Notes: generated by a model from the letters alone, not told the origin. 64,000 nucleotides of DNA from CAYRFQ01 sp964423615 (GCA_964423615.1 CAYRFQ010000022.1:40420-104419); one strand, 5' to 3'; numbered from the stretch's first letter, positions 1-10,144 are shown. Program-made: numbers and translations.

Positions 1-3000
1 TTGTCGACTCGGACGGTCAAACCTTGATGCCGCTTCCTCAAGTGACTCTCGGTGCCAATGACAATGGGGTGGCTGTTCTTCCGGCCAACCTGCTTGAAGT
101 CGGCACCTACACCATTACGGCTTCCTACGAGGATGATAGCGATCCCGACAATTACGGACCAAGCACCTCGAATACGCTCACCAATTTCGTGGTGAACCCG
201 GCTTCGACGACGACGACACTGAACTCCACGGCCAACCCGGGCATCATCGGGCAACCCGTGGTCACAGCCACGGTCGCGGGAGTCGGTACTTCAGGTGTGA
301 TCCCAACGGGAACCGTGACGTTCACGATCGATGGCATGAACCCGACCGTCGTCGGCGTGAACGCGACCACCGGAGTTGCCACTCTGCCGACTCCTTCGGA
401 ATTCAGCACCGTCGGAACGTACGAAATTCGGGCAACTTACACGCCCACAGTGGGTAGTAATTTCTCGGCAAGCACGGGAATCGACCCGAACACCTCCGAG
501 ATGTTCTTGGTACAAGTGATCACCAAAGCCTCGGTGTCCTTCGATTACACCGTGGAAGATCCTGTGACGGGACAACCCGTAAATCCCGTCGCAGGGCAGG
601 ATTTCGTCTTGGCCATTGACGTGACTACCAACTCTCAAGGGGTCGGCCTACCGGGCGGCACGATCGACGTCGATTTCGCTGGGGTCTCGTACACCAATGT
701 CCCTGTCAACGCAGGTCAGGCCGAGATTCCGGTCTCTGGCGTGATCGCTCTTGATGCCGGTACTTATCCCCTGGAAATCGTCGACTACACGGGCGACTCC
801 AACTTCGCTGGCCAAATGAACGTCAACTTGGCTGACGTGGTCGTCGCTGAAGCCAACGTCCAGGTTTCCATTGCCCCGGTAGCCACGGTCACGTTCGACG
901 CTGACGTCACGTTCGACGTGACTGTGACGGCGGCGAATCCAGGTTCGGGAATCCCAGAGGGAACGGTGACATTGCTGATGGGTGGCCAGCCGATTGCTCC
1001 AGCACAGTCCCTTGTTAATGGACAGGTCAGCTTCATCGTGTCCGGTCTGAACGCCGGAGTGAATCAGCAAGTGGAAGCGATGTACTCGGGGGCTACAGAC
1101 CCGAACTTCTTGGATGGCAGCGGGTTTGCACTGTTCACGATTAATCAAGCTGGCTCCACGACCGATCTGCAAACTCCCGTTCCATCCATGGTGGAATTCG
1201 GACAGGAGGTCACCCTCACAGCGGATGTCACCAGTTCGGTCTCGTTGGCTGGTACGCAAGTTCGGTTTGACTTTACTCCGCAGATAACACAGATAACACC
1301 GATATTTGCTAACTTCAATTCAACGACAGGCGACTTCAGTGTGACGGTCGACAATATCCCTGTTTCTGAGACTCCGTACCAAGTCACAGCAACATTCCTA
1401 GGGACCAACAACATCGCCTCGAGTTCGGACCCCGTTTCGGAAACGCTCACGATCATCAAGCCGACGCCCACCATCACCTTGACTTCGGTTGGGACGGGAG
1501 TCTTCGGCCAAACTGGGCTAATCAACGTCACGGTGCTCGATGGTTCCACTGCCGTACAGGAAGGTGACGTGCAGTTCATCATCTCACCAGTCGGATTGCC
1601 TACCGAAACGGAAACTGTGACCTTCGCCAACGGCGGGTGGGAGTTCCCGGTCTTGGATGTAGGCCTGTATACCATTCAAGCCCAGTACGAAGGGTCGTCC
1701 AACTTCACAGCCAGCGGTAGCCCGTCGAACCAAGTCAATCTCAACATCCTGGCCGCTAGCACGACGACAAACGTCAACGTGCCGACAAATCTGGCGTTCG
1801 GTGACGATCCTGCGTTCACGGCGACGGTCACAGCTCAGCCCGAGTCGAATGAAATCCCGACTGGTAACGTCCGGTTCGATATCCTCAACCAGTTCAACCA
1901 ATCGATAGCGTCCGGAACCAAAGTTGTGAACGGGAGTGGTCAAGCTCTGATCAATCTCAGTGAATTTACATTCACTTCGGGAAGTTTCCCGTTGAATGTG
2001 GGAACGTACACTGTCCGGGCGAGTTATGAGTACGTCAGCGTGGATAACTACTTACCCAACAACAACCCCAACGTGGTCAACTTCATGAACTCGTCAAGCA
2101 TGACGACCAATAACCTCACGATCGCTGCGGCAGCAACGAGCGTAGCGTTCGTTGGGTTGCCTGTTGGACAGCCGACTCAATCGTTCACGACCGAGTCGGC
2201 CCAGTTCACAGTGGCCGTGACTTCGGCCACCCAAGCATCTGGAACACCCACGGGTAGCGTTACGTTGACCATGGACAGGGATCTCCAGACTCCTGGGGTT
2301 GACGCCACCAGCACAATGACTCTGCAAAACGGTCAGGCTTCGTTCTCGTTCGCTAACTTGCCTGAAGGGACCTACACTCTGACGGCGACGTACAACCCGG
2401 GTACGCTCAACTTCGCAGGGGACACCGCCCAGAGGACCGGAGCCGAGAGCCACACGGTTCTGTTCGTGCCGACTGTGGTACTCGACACGCCAGGCAATCC
2501 ACCAGTGAATTCTCAGTTTGATCTGGACGTTCAGCTCCTCAACGAGGATGGTAGTCCGTTCGATTACACTGGCCCGGTCACGTTGATCGTCGCTCAGGCT
2601 CCTGCCGGTGGGACAATCAGCGGAAACTTGACGAGCACTGCCACAAACGGTCTTGCGACATTCCCGCAGCTCAGTGCCAATCGACTCGGGGAGTACCAAT
2701 TTGCTACCCAGATCAATGGTTTCCCAACTCTGGCAGCCCAAACGCTGACCATCGGTGGAGATCGCATCACTCCATCATTTTCACAGGACGGCGTGACCGC
2801 CAACGTACCCTTCGACATTGGCTTAGTGTTGACAGACGAAACTGGGATACCCGACACGAATTCCAACGCTCCGGTCAGTGTCACCGTGTTGAGTAGTATC
2901 CCGGCCGGTGGAAGGTTGAGCGGTAACACCACAACGACCCTAGTGGCAGGAATTGGAACTCTGACGAATCTCACAGTAAACCAGGCCGGAGCGTACACGC

Positions 3001-4193
3001 TTCTGTTCTCGTCGGGGAATCTTCGAACGGTCGTCGAGTTGGTGACGATCATTCCGCCGGGCCGGTTCATCGAAGGACTTCCAACGATGACCCAGCCGGG
3101 CAGTTACCGAATTGTTTCGCAGACGGTCATTCCGTCGTCGTCGCAACTGGGACAGGTCCGAGCCCAGTTCGGATTCCAAGCTGGTCCTAGTCTCTACACC
3201 AACTCGTATGGTCAAAATGAGATCTGGTTCCTGGATCGCTTCAACCAGTGGCACACAATGACGCCCGATGGAACGATTCGAGAATGGAACGGCCTTCCCG
3301 CTGCCGCAGTCTCGGTCCCCGACGACCTCGGACAGACTGTCGCGGAAGTGGACCCGTTGGCTTACGCAAACCCGAACTCGCTGTTCAACGCTCCGTTGGC
3401 GTTCACAGCCGAGCAGTACCAAACCCTTTCCGACCTCCGAATCAACTATGGATTCCGCTTTGGAGCTTCGACGTACCAGAACGCTCGCGGGCAAAACGAG
3501 AAATGGTTCCAAGATCGGAATGGACTGTGGTACACCATCACGATCGAACCCGATCTCAACAACCCGGGAAGCCAGACTGGAGTGATTCGAGTTGGCTCTC
3601 CCTTTGGAGCCAAGATCGCGGACGTTTCTCCGGCGATGTGGGACGACCTCAACCGGTTGTTTAACGCCCCGGTTCAGGTAACCGACCAGGAGGCCGCCCA
3701 ACTACAGCAAGTCAAGAACCAATTTGGCTTCCGGCTGGGGGTTTCGACCTACCAGAACCTGCTTGGGTTGAACGAGAAATGGTTCCAAGACAGGGCCGGT
3801 GCCTGGTACACCATCACTCTGGAGGACGGTGAGATTCGAAGATGGAATGGTGTCACGCGTCAACTGGATTCGATCGATACCGACCCCGTCACCCCTGGAG
3901 TGCAGGGACTCATCGTTGCCCAAGCCGCCTGGGTGAACTTGAACCTCCTGTTCAATCCGGAGACGAGCGAGACTCAGGAGCAGTTCGGCTTCCGTCCTGG
4001 ATCAAGGCTCTACCAAAACATCTACGGGCAAAACGAGAAATGGTTCCTGGACTGGATCGGTGATTGGCACACCATCACTCCCGATGGCAAGATTCGAAGG
4101 TGGGGCGGTATTGCCTTCGACCTCGGCCAAGAAGTGACCACCGTCTCGGCATCCGTGTGGTCCAATCCGACGACGATCTTCATCATCAGCTAG
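1..4193 (+). CDS. Large Ig-like-repeat surface protein, C-terminal part (5' end outside window)
   Basis: The reading frame is open from the first complete codon (position 3), so the gene begins upstream; about 1396 codons are visible. Most of it is a chain of roughly 90-110-residue modules with the signature of bacterial Ig-like domains of the Big_3 type: a Thr-rich start such as STTTTLNST, a P-T-G-x-V-x-F/L strand, then G-x-Y-x-I/L-x-A-x-Y. About ten modules can be counted. The last 340 residues differ: four tandem W-rich repeats (separate entry). Codons for Cys are nearly absent, as expected for an extracellular protein. No anchor or sorting signal is seen at the C-terminus, which ends in TIFIIS. 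The role is probably an adhesin-like or cell-wall protein; that is inference from architecture only. A strong terminator follows 43 bases after the stop. Confidence 0.85.
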   Translation, partial: VDSDGQTLMPLPQVTLGANDNGVAVLPANLLEVGTYTITASYEDDSDPDNYGPSTSNTLTNFVVNPASTTTTLNSTANPGIIGQPVVTATVAGVGTSGVIPTGTVTFTIDGMNPTVVGVNATTGVATLPTPSEFSTVGTYEIRATYTPTVGSNFSASTGIDPNTSEMFLVQVITKASVSFDYTVEDPVTGQPVNPVAGQDFVLAIDVTTNSQGVGLPGGTIDVDFAGVSYTNVPVNAGQAEIPVSGVIALDAGTYPLEIVDYTGDSNFAGQMNVNLADVVVAEANVQVSIAPVATVTFDADVTFDVTVTAANPGSGIPEGTVTLLMGGQPIAPAQSLVNGQVSFIVSGLNAGVNQQVEAMYSGATDPNFLDGSGFALFTINQAGSTTDLQTPVPSMVEFGQEVTLTADVTSSVSLAGTQVRFDFTPQITQITPIFANFNSTTGDFSVTVDNIPVSETPYQVTATFLGTNNIASSSDPVSETLTIIKPTPTITLTSVGTGVFGQTGLINVTVLDGSTAVQEGDVQFIISPVGLPTETETVTFANGGWEFPVLDVGLYTIQAQYEGSSNFTASGSPSNQVNLNILAASTTTNVNVPTNLAFGDDPAFTATVTAQPESNEIPTGNVRFDILNQFNQSIASGTKVVNGSGQALINLSEFTFTSGSFPLNVGTYTVRASYEYVSVDNYLPNNNPNVVNFMNSSSMTTNNLTIAAAATSVAFVGLPVGQPTQSFTTESAQFTVAVTSATQASGTPTGSVTLTMDRDLQTPGVDATSTMTLQNGQASFSFANLPEGTYTLTATYNPGTLNFAGDTAQRTGAESHTVLFVPTVVLDTPGNPPVNSQFDLDVQLLNEDGSPFDYTGPVTLIVAQAPAGGTISGNLTSTATNGLATFPQLSANRLGEYQFATQINGFPTLAAQTLTIGGDRITPSFSQDGVTANVPFDIGLVLTDETGIPDTNSNAPVSVTVLSSIPAGGRLSGNTTTTLVAGIGTLTNLTVNQAGAYTLLFSSGNLRTVVELVTIIPPGRFIEGLPTMTQPGSYRIVSQTVIPSSSQLGQVRAQFGFQAGPSLYTNSYGQNEIWFLDRFNQWHTMTPDGTIREWNGLPAAAVSVPDDLGQTVAEVDPLAYANPNSLFNAPLAFTAEQYQTLSDLRINYGFRFGASTYQNARGQNEKWFQDRNGLWYTITIEPDLNNPGSQTGVIRVGSPFGAKIADVSPAMWDDLNRLFNAPVQVTDQEAAQLQQVKNQFGFRLGVSTYQNLLGLNEKWFQDRAGAWYTITLEDGEIRRWNGVTRQLDSIDTDPVTPGVQGLIVAQAAWVNLNLLFNPETSETQEQFGFRPGSRLYQNIYGQNEKWFLDWIGDWHTITPDGKIRRWGGIAFDLGQEVTTVSASVWSNPTTIFIIS
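3168..4112 (+). repeat. Four tandem ~90-residue W-rich repeats at the C-terminus of the Ig-repeat protein
   Basis: The repeats begin at about 3168, 3447, 3723 and 3984, a spacing of 93, 92 and 87 codons. Each starts with F/Y-G-F-x-x-G and runs through Y-x-N-x-x-G-x-N-E-x-W-F-x-D to W-x-T-I/M-T and usually I-R-R/E-W-x-G. Conserved Trp, Tyr, Gly and Asp suggest a small beta-rich fold, perhaps blades of a propeller or ligand-binding units. I do not recognise a named family. Repeats 2 and 3 share the longest identical runs (NEKWFQDR), repeat 1 is the most diverged. Confidence 0.8.
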
Positions 4194-4235
4194 GGCTTCG
4201 TGATGTTGCCGATTCTGCCGTGGTGAGTGAACCCG

Positions 4236-4275
4236 AAGCCCGATCCTAGAACTCAATTGTTCTGAGATCGGGCTT
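4236..4275 (+). terminator. Rho-independent terminator of the Ig-repeat gene
   Basis: Outer arms AAGCCCGATC (4236-4245) and GATCGGGCTT (4266-4275) are perfect complements, with an inner AGAAC/GTTCT pairing in between. The stem is followed by TTCTCGTTTTT. It lies 43 bases after the stop codon. Confidence 0.85.
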
Positions 4276-4375
4276 TTCTCGTTTTTGGCCTACCCAAAAT
4301 CGGACCGTTGAAAATCTTGGTTGAATCTGTCCCTGGAGTCTTCAGCCGGTTCCAGAGAAAGACGGAGAGCCGGGG

Positions 4376-4864
4376 TCATCCCCCACCTCTCTGCTTCATC
4401 TCTTCTTCGAGGGTGAGAACTCGGCTCCGTAATCCTTTCACTTCCTCACGTAATTCCGTGAGAGCCGTTGCCTCCTGAACCAGGCGATCGTACTCAGCGG
4501 CAGCTTCTCGCACGGTCGCCTGCAGTTCCTCGGGGTGCCAGGGTTTTTTGATGAAACGAAAGACGTGGCCTTGGTTGATGGCCAGAATGATCGAATCGAT
4601 ATCCGCGAATCCCGTAAACAACAACCGGATGGCTTTGGGGTGCCCTTCGCGAAGATTGGATAGCCACTCGACTCCAGTGACCTCGGGCATCCGTTGATCC
4701 GTCATGATGATCTGAACTTCCTTGTCTTCCAAGAGTTTGGCACCTTCCTCGGCACTATTGGCCTTGAGGACGCGAAACTCTCGACGCAGTAAATCGTGAA
4801 CCGAGTCGCAAACGTCCGGTTCGTCATCGACGACAAGTAAAGTGTGCTTCAATGTATTGCTCAT
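4376..4864 (-). CDS. Stand-alone response regulator receiver protein with C-terminal coiled coil
   Basis: The 162-residue product is a CheY-like receiver domain (about residues 7-128). The acidic pocket is Asp13-Asp14, the phospho-acceptor is Asp56 in TDQRMP, the switch Thr is Thr83 in FTGF, and the conserved Lys is Lys106 in KKPW. The QRMP and FRFIKKPW wording resembles receivers of the RpfG/HD-GYP type, but no output domain follows. Instead residues 130-158 form a heptad-like helix (LTELREEVKGLRSRVLTLEEEM), likely for dimerisation or docking. No histidine kinase is adjacent, so the partner is unknown. The gene converges on the Ig-repeat gene. Confidence 0.9.
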   Translation of the reverse strand: MSNTLKHTLLVVDDEPDVCDSVHDLLRREFRVLKANSAEEGAKLLEDKEVQIIMTDQRMPEVTGVEWLSNLREGHPKAIRLLFTGFADIDSIILAINQGHVFRFIKKPWHPEELQATVREAAAEYDRLVQEATALTELREEVKGLRSRVLTLEEEMKQRGGG

Positions 4865-6185
4865 ACATGTACCTAGAATGCATTCGGAGCCCAGAAACTT
4901 ACCGGACCAGACAAGGAATTCCTTACCGAATAAATCTACGAAAGAGAGATGCGAAAGAAATCCAGTTTTTTCTGTTTACCAAAGCCGCAGCTACGCGGCC
5001 ACCAGTTGTGTCGCACGACCCGGCTTGGCGGAGGAAGGCGTTTCCGAAGAACGGGCAGAAGAGAGGAAGGGTAGCCACGTTAATCGTTCAAGGGCGGAGG
5101 TACGCATTTCCGAGTTCTGGTTTGGTTGTTCCTGACGATTCGACGGGTCAATGTCAAACGTTTACAAAAGAAAACGAATGGATCGAGTTCAATGCCAATG
5201 AGTTTGAGAGGACGAATTCGTAATATTGCTTTGTTGCTACATAGGAACCTATCCCGAAAGAGTCTGTCAAGAAAAATCCCGAGAAGGAACTTGGGGGGCC
5301 AGGGCGTGACGCGTTGACGTCGTGAGTGTGTCTTTCTTGTCTCTGCGCCGACCTGTGACGAAGAAATCTTCTCATTTCTCGCCAAAGTTGCTTGATCCCG
5401 TTTCGCACCTTTTCGGGCCGTCCGACCCGAAGCAACTCAGGACACTGTACTTGGTTGGGGCAAACCGACCTGATCCAAAGTCATGGGTGAAGTCGGGAAA
5501 TTCCTTTCCAAGACTTCCCATGCTTGCTTGCCTGCCTTGATTTGTCTTGGCAGCGGGAATAGAATGCTGACAGTAAGATTGTCATGCTGAATCTTTATTC
5601 ATCGCCTCTCATTCCTCTCAAAATACCAAGTGATCTTTCTCAGGTCACTGCAAGCAAAGCTGTCTTTTGGAAATCCGGGTTTTCGACGTATTCCGTTGGT
5701 ATCTTAATTTCAAAAGCAGTCATGTTGGATGACAATGGAGCATGACGAATAGGTCAGAACGCATTGGGCGACGCGCGGAGAGTTTTGCAGTTCTTGCGAA
5801 CGGCAGAAACAAGAAAATATTGTAACACCATGTTTGTGAGCACTCATCCGCGCCTAATAATATAGATAGTCTTTGAGTTCGTCCAAAATCGGGGGAATAT
5901 CCCTCAACGAACGGAGCCACACACCAAGCAAGTTCGATGGACCGGAGCTTGTGACTCGAAGTCGACAAACTATGACGACGGCGGAATCCGTTGAGATAGG
6001 CTATCCCGAGCCTTGTCCGAAGAATCGACCTTTCTTGCAAATGGTCGTACGGTTCCGGAGCCGGGTAGGAATAGGCAAGAAGGACTGGTACCACTGAGGC
6101 TGTTTCGCAACAGAACGAGATCGACATCCTTCAAGTTCGGGTGCAGCTTGTTTTTGTTTTGCGGAATTTAGCGGAGACGGCAGTA
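4865..6185. other. Gene-free stretch before clpC
   Basis: 1.3 kb between divergent genes. The short frames present (for example 4852-5223 on + and 5720-6127 on -) have no recognisable domain, no ribosome binding site of note, and protein-unlike composition. No hairpin terminator or tRNA-like element was seen. It presumably holds the promoters of the receiver gene and of clpC. Confidence 0.5.
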
Positions 6186-8729
6186 ATGTATGAACGCTTC
6201 ACAGACCGAGCGCGAAAAGTAATGCAGCTCGCCAACCAGGAGGCGCAGCGGTTTAATCATGAGTACATAGGCACGGAGCACATCCTCCTTGGGCTCGTCA
6301 AGGAAGGTTCGGGAGTCGCCGCAAACGTACTCAAGAATCTCGACATCGACCTACGGAAGATTCGTCTGGAAGTTGAGAAGATCGTCCAAGCTGGCCCGGA
6401 CATGGTGACGATGGGGCGTTTGCCCCAAACGCCTCGGGCCAAAAAGGTCATTGAGTATTCCATCGAAGAAGCACGGAATCTGAACCACAACTACGTAGGG
6501 ACAGAACACCTCTTGCTCGGCCTCCTTCGCGAACAAGAGGGGGTCGCGGCCCAAGTCTTGATGAACTTGGGACTCAAACTTGAAGACGTGCGTGAGGAAG
6601 TCCTTAATTTGTTGGGGCACAATATGGAATCTGGAGAAAGCAGCAGCGGTAGCGGCAGCACTGGTAGCGAAAAACCTCAAGGTCGAGGCAAATCGAAAAC
6701 TCCGGCTCTCGACAGTTTCGGTCGAGATCTGACCGAGTTGGCTCGCCAAGGTAAGCTGGACCCAGTGATCGGCCGCCAAAACGAAATCGAACGGGTCATC
6801 CAAATTTTGAGCCGTCGAACGAAGAACAATCCGGTGCTTCTGGGTGAAGCCGGGGTCGGTAAAACGGCCATCGTCGAAGGATTGGCTCAATTGGTCATCG
6901 ACTCGAGTGTCCCAGAACTGCTCCGGGACAAAAGAATCGTCGTTCTTGACCTGGCGATGATGGTCGCCGGGACGAAATATCGCGGCCAGTTCGAAGAACG
7001 CATCAAGGCCGTCATGAATGAGGTCCGTCGGGCCAAGAACACTATCTTGTTCATCGACGAGTTACACACACTCGTTGGAGCCGGTGGTGCCGAAGGAGCC
7101 ATCGACGCAAGTAACGTCCTCAAACCGGCTCTGGCCCGCGGCGAAATCCAGTGCATTGGAGCCACGACCCTCGACGAGTACCGGAAATACATCGAAAAGG
7201 ACGCTGCGTTGGAACGACGTTTCCAACAGATCATCGTCAATCCACCGTCGATGTCCGAGACCGTCGAAATCCTCCGAGGGCTGCGTGATCGGTACGAAGC
7301 TCACCACCGAGTCCAGATCAAGGACGAAGCCCTGTCGGCGGCCGTCGAGTTGTCCGAGCGGTACATCACCGGACGTTGTCTTCCCGACAAGGCCATCGAC
7401 GTCATCGACGAGGCGGGAGCCCGCATTCGACTCAAAAAGATGACGACGCAACCGGATCTAAAAGAACTCGACACCCAGATCGAACAATTCAACCTGGAAA
7501 AAGAAAGCGCGGTCGCCGCGCAAGACTTCGAAAGAGCCGCGAACCTGCGCGACCAAGCCGACAAACTCAAGAAGAAAAAAGAGCAAACTCTTCGTGAGTG
7601 GCGTGAAAAGTCCAAGGAAATCGACGGCGTTGTCGACGAAGAAGTCATCAACGAGGTCGTCAGCAAGATGACCGGCGTTCCATTGACCAAGTTGTCCGAG
7701 AGCGAGACGACCCGATTGCTGAAGATGGAGGAAGAACTCCACAAGACCATCGTGAGCCAGCACGAGGCCATCTCGCGAATCGCCAAGGCCGTCCGCAAGA
7801 GTCGTGCAGGACTGAAAGACCCGAAACGGCCAATCGGTTGCTTCATCTTTGCCGGTCCCACTGGTGTCGGAAAGACGCTGTTGGCCAAGCGGCTTGCTAA
7901 CTTCATGTTCAACGACGAGAACGCGATCGTTCAAATCGACATGTCCGAGTATGGCGAAAAGCACAATGTTTCTCGCTTGACCGGTGCACCTCCGGGATAC
8001 ATCGGTTACGAAGAGGGTGGCCAACTCACCGAAAAGATACGTCGCCGACCATACAGCGTGGTTCTGTTGGACGAGATCGAGAAGGCTCACTTCGACGTCT
8101 GGAACATTTTGCTCCAGGTCATGGAAGAAGGTCGCCTGACCGATAACGTGGGCCGAACGGTCGACTTCAAAAACACGATCGTCATCATGACCACGAACAT
8201 CGGAGCCGAGACCATCAAGGGCGGAAAAGTTCTCAACATGTTCGGGCCACGCGACGCCGAGTCCACGTACGAGAACATCAAGAACACCGTCATGACGGAA
8301 ATGGAAAACAACTTCCGTCCGGAATTCCTCAACCGTCTCGATGACATCATCGTCTTCCGCGCTCTGACGACCGACGACCTCAAGGAAATCATCGACATCG
8401 AGTTGGTGAAAGTGTCTGACCGACTCAAAGCGAAGGATATGGCGATCACCGTCACGGATGAAGCGAAAGAATTGATCATCGCGAATGGATCGAACACCGA
8501 ATTCGGGGCACGTCCACTCCGTCGCTCGATCGAAACGCTGATCGAAGATCCGCTCTCCGAAGACCTCCTTCGTGGGACCTTCGTCGGCAAGCCCCACATC
8601 ACCGTGAAGGTCGGGGAAGAAAACGACGAGAAGAAGCTCTACTTCGAAGCCAAGGAAGCTCCCGAACACGATGAGACGGAGGAATCCAAAGAACTCCAAG
8701 AAGCTGGATCGGAAGGCGGACAGGAGTAG
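6186..8729 (+). CDS. clpC: ClpC-type AAA+ chaperone / protease ATPase
   Basis: The 847-residue product has the full ClpC layout: two Clp N repeats (about 1-145), a Ser/Gly-rich linker, AAA-1 with Walker A GEAGVGKT near 220 and Walker B ILFIDE near 287, a UVR-like coiled segment (about 433-467, containing DFERAANLRDQA) in the middle domain, AAA-2 with Walker A GPTGVGKT near 557, and the small C-terminal domain. It unfolds substrates and normally feeds them to ClpP. The longest frame starts at 6141, but the ATG at 6186 gives the standard MYERFTDRAR start and has GGAG 9 bases upstream (6173-6176). The loop that usually carries the ClpP-binding tripeptide reads VLNMFGPRD, without an obvious hydrophobic-Gly-Phe/Leu (see findings). 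No clpP, ctsR or mcsAB gene lies nearby. Confidence 0.96.
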   Translation: MYERFTDRARKVMQLANQEAQRFNHEYIGTEHILLGLVKEGSGVAANVLKNLDIDLRKIRLEVEKIVQAGPDMVTMGRLPQTPRAKKVIEYSIEEARNLNHNYVGTEHLLLGLLREQEGVAAQVLMNLGLKLEDVREEVLNLLGHNMESGESSSGSGSTGSEKPQGRGKSKTPALDSFGRDLTELARQGKLDPVIGRQNEIERVIQILSRRTKNNPVLLGEAGVGKTAIVEGLAQLVIDSSVPELLRDKRIVVLDLAMMVAGTKYRGQFEERIKAVMNEVRRAKNTILFIDELHTLVGAGGAEGAIDASNVLKPALARGEIQCIGATTLDEYRKYIEKDAALERRFQQIIVNPPSMSETVEILRGLRDRYEAHHRVQIKDEALSAAVELSERYITGRCLPDKAIDVIDEAGARIRLKKMTTQPDLKELDTQIEQFNLEKESAVAAQDFERAANLRDQADKLKKKKEQTLREWREKSKEIDGVVDEEVINEVVSKMTGVPLTKLSESETTRLLKMEEELHKTIVSQHEAISRIAKAVRKSRAGLKDPKRPIGCFIFAGPTGVGKTLLAKRLANFMFNDENAIVQIDMSEYGEKHNVSRLTGAPPGYIGYEEGGQLTEKIRRRPYSVVLLDEIEKAHFDVWNILLQVMEEGRLTDNVGRTVDFKNTIVIMTTNIGAETIKGGKVLNMFGPRDAESTYENIKNTVMTEMENNFRPEFLNRLDDIIVFRALTTDDLKEIIDIELVKVSDRLKAKDMAITVTDEAKELIIANGSNTEFGARPLRRSIETLIEDPLSEDLLRGTFVGKPHITVKVGEENDEKKLYFEAKEAPEHDETEESKELQEAGSEGGQE

Positions 8730-8761
8730 TCTGTGTTTCGTCGAGTAAAAAAGGTGAATCG

Positions 8762-8798
8762 ATGCCCCCGACAATAGAGCTGTCGGGGGCATTTTTTT
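8762..8798. terminator. Terminator between convergent clpC and FG-GAP gene
   Basis: A perfect 12-bp stem (ATGCCCCCGACA, 8762-8773, with TGTCGGGGGCAT, 8781-8792) and a 7-base loop, followed by seven T. On the minus strand a run of T also follows about 13 bases beyond the stem, so it may serve both genes. Confidence 0.93.
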
Positions 8799-8882
8799 GC
8801 GAGAGAGAGCAGAAAAAGGCAGCACGTTGAAGTCAGAGAGATGAATGGTTTCAACTCGATGCTTCTCTTTTCCGTTCCCCAC

Positions 8883-10124
8883 TCATTTCGTTGGATTCTC
8901 ATACCAAACGACGCCGAGACCTCCCCGGTTCGTACGTTCTTCGGTGTTGATGATGTCGAGATCACCGTCTCCGTCGAGATCGGCGAGTTGGTTCAGATCA
9001 AACTTAATGCCCAACAGACCACTAATCTCGTGAACGTCCCAAACGGCATCGTGTGGGCTCTTTCGATACGACAACCATACGATCCCCGAGCCTTTATTGG
9101 CTCCGGCACAAGCCAAAACGATGTCGAGTTTACCATCGAGATTGACGTCGGCCACGCGAACGGCTTTGCCAGTGCCAGTCTTCTTCGGAAATTGAATTTC
9201 GGTCGTTTTCCATTCGTTCGCCGTTTTTCCACCCCAGTGGACGAAGAGTCGGTGGTTGTGGTGTGGAGCAATCACGTCTTGGCGACCATCCCGATCAAGG
9301 TCGGCAAGTTCCACGAACATGACCTCTCCCCCTTTCGGTCCAATTCGGCGTTGTTTCCAGGGTTTCGTTTGCTTCGGTCCGGGGCCAGGGTTCTCGAGCC
9401 ACAAGCAACCGCGATCTTTTCCTCGACGGTCGGACACGAGAACGTCGAGATCTTTGTCGCCGTCCATGTCCGCGGCGATGAGTGACATGATCCAACCCGC
9501 TCGATACACCGGATGATACTTCCAATCGCCAAGAAGCCTTGGCTGTTTGGGAGCTTGCAACCAGCCGACCTGTCCCTTGGGATCCTTGCTGCCGACGACC
9601 AAATCGAGACCGAGTTTTTGGTCGATCTGCATCGGAGTGGCGAACATCCATCGAGTCGTTTTCGCCACTGCGGGGAAGGTTTGGGTTTTCCAAGCGGATG
9701 GATCGAGGTACTTTTTCGGTTCATTGGGTGCCCAATGGGCGAACATCTGCATCGTCCGACCCTCGCACGCACTGACCACATCGAGAGCACCATCGTTATC
9801 TAGATCAACGAAGACGGCGTCCTCGGGAGATTTTACTTTTCCAACGAGGACGCTCGGCCATTTGGCCCGGACCTTCTTGTATCCCGGGTGGAGACTCACG
9901 CGAACTTGTCCACCTTCCTCGAAACCCGTTGCGATGTCAGGGAGTTTGTCTCCGTTGACGTCGGCAAGGCGAGCGCCATCGGCCCCACGCGTTGTATCGT
10001 CGATTGTGTAACGTTTCCACGGTCTGCCTCGATCCGATTTTGGCTGTTGGGCCTGGAGTGGGATTGAAGAAGTGAGAAGAAACAGCAGGGCCGCCAAGGC
10101 ACCGAGGTGAACGACTTTTTGCAT
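8883..10124 (-). CDS. Secreted FG-GAP/VCBS-repeat beta-propeller protein
   Basis: The 413-residue product starts with a Sec signal peptide (KVVHLGALAALLFLLTSS, cleavage after LQA near residue 24). The mature part contains at least five FG-GAP/VCBS-type blades, each with a D-x-D/N-x-D-G-x-x-D calcium loop: DVNGDKLPD, DLDNDGALD, DMDGDKDLD, DLDRDGRQD, DVNLDGKLD, DLDGDGDLD. This points to a periplasmic or surface propeller with no visible catalytic domain. The start was set at 10124, not at the longest frame (10244), because GGAGG sits 6 bases upstream (10131-10135) and the signal peptide then begins the protein. The upstream neighbour on the same strand is the metal-transport operon, 144 bases away; functional linkage is not evident. 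Confidence 0.9.
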   Translation of the reverse strand: MQKVVHLGALAALLFLLTSSIPLQAQQPKSDRGRPWKRYTIDDTTRGADGARLADVNGDKLPDIATGFEEGGQVRVSLHPGYKKVRAKWPSVLVGKVKSPEDAVFVDLDNDGALDVVSACEGRTMQMFAHWAPNEPKKYLDPSAWKTQTFPAVAKTTRWMFATPMQIDQKLGLDLVVGSKDPKGQVGWLQAPKQPRLLGDWKYHPVYRAGWIMSLIAADMDGDKDLDVLVSDRRGKDRGCLWLENPGPGPKQTKPWKQRRIGPKGGEVMFVELADLDRDGRQDVIAPHHNHRLFVHWGGKTANEWKTTEIQFPKKTGTGKAVRVADVNLDGKLDIVLACAGANKGSGIVWLSYRKSPHDAVWDVHEISGLLGIKFDLNQLADLDGDGDLDIINTEERTNRGGLGVVWYENPTK

Positions 10125-10144
10125 TTCAGACCTCCAAAATATCG

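Noticed and set aside
5720..6127. 135-residue minus-strand frame upstream of clpC
   Set aside because: No domain, no convincing start signal, and composition unlike neighbouring proteins.
7458..8882. 474-residue frame on the minus strand opposite clpC
   Set aside because: Lies entirely within the well-supported clpC coding region, and its translation has no recognisable family.
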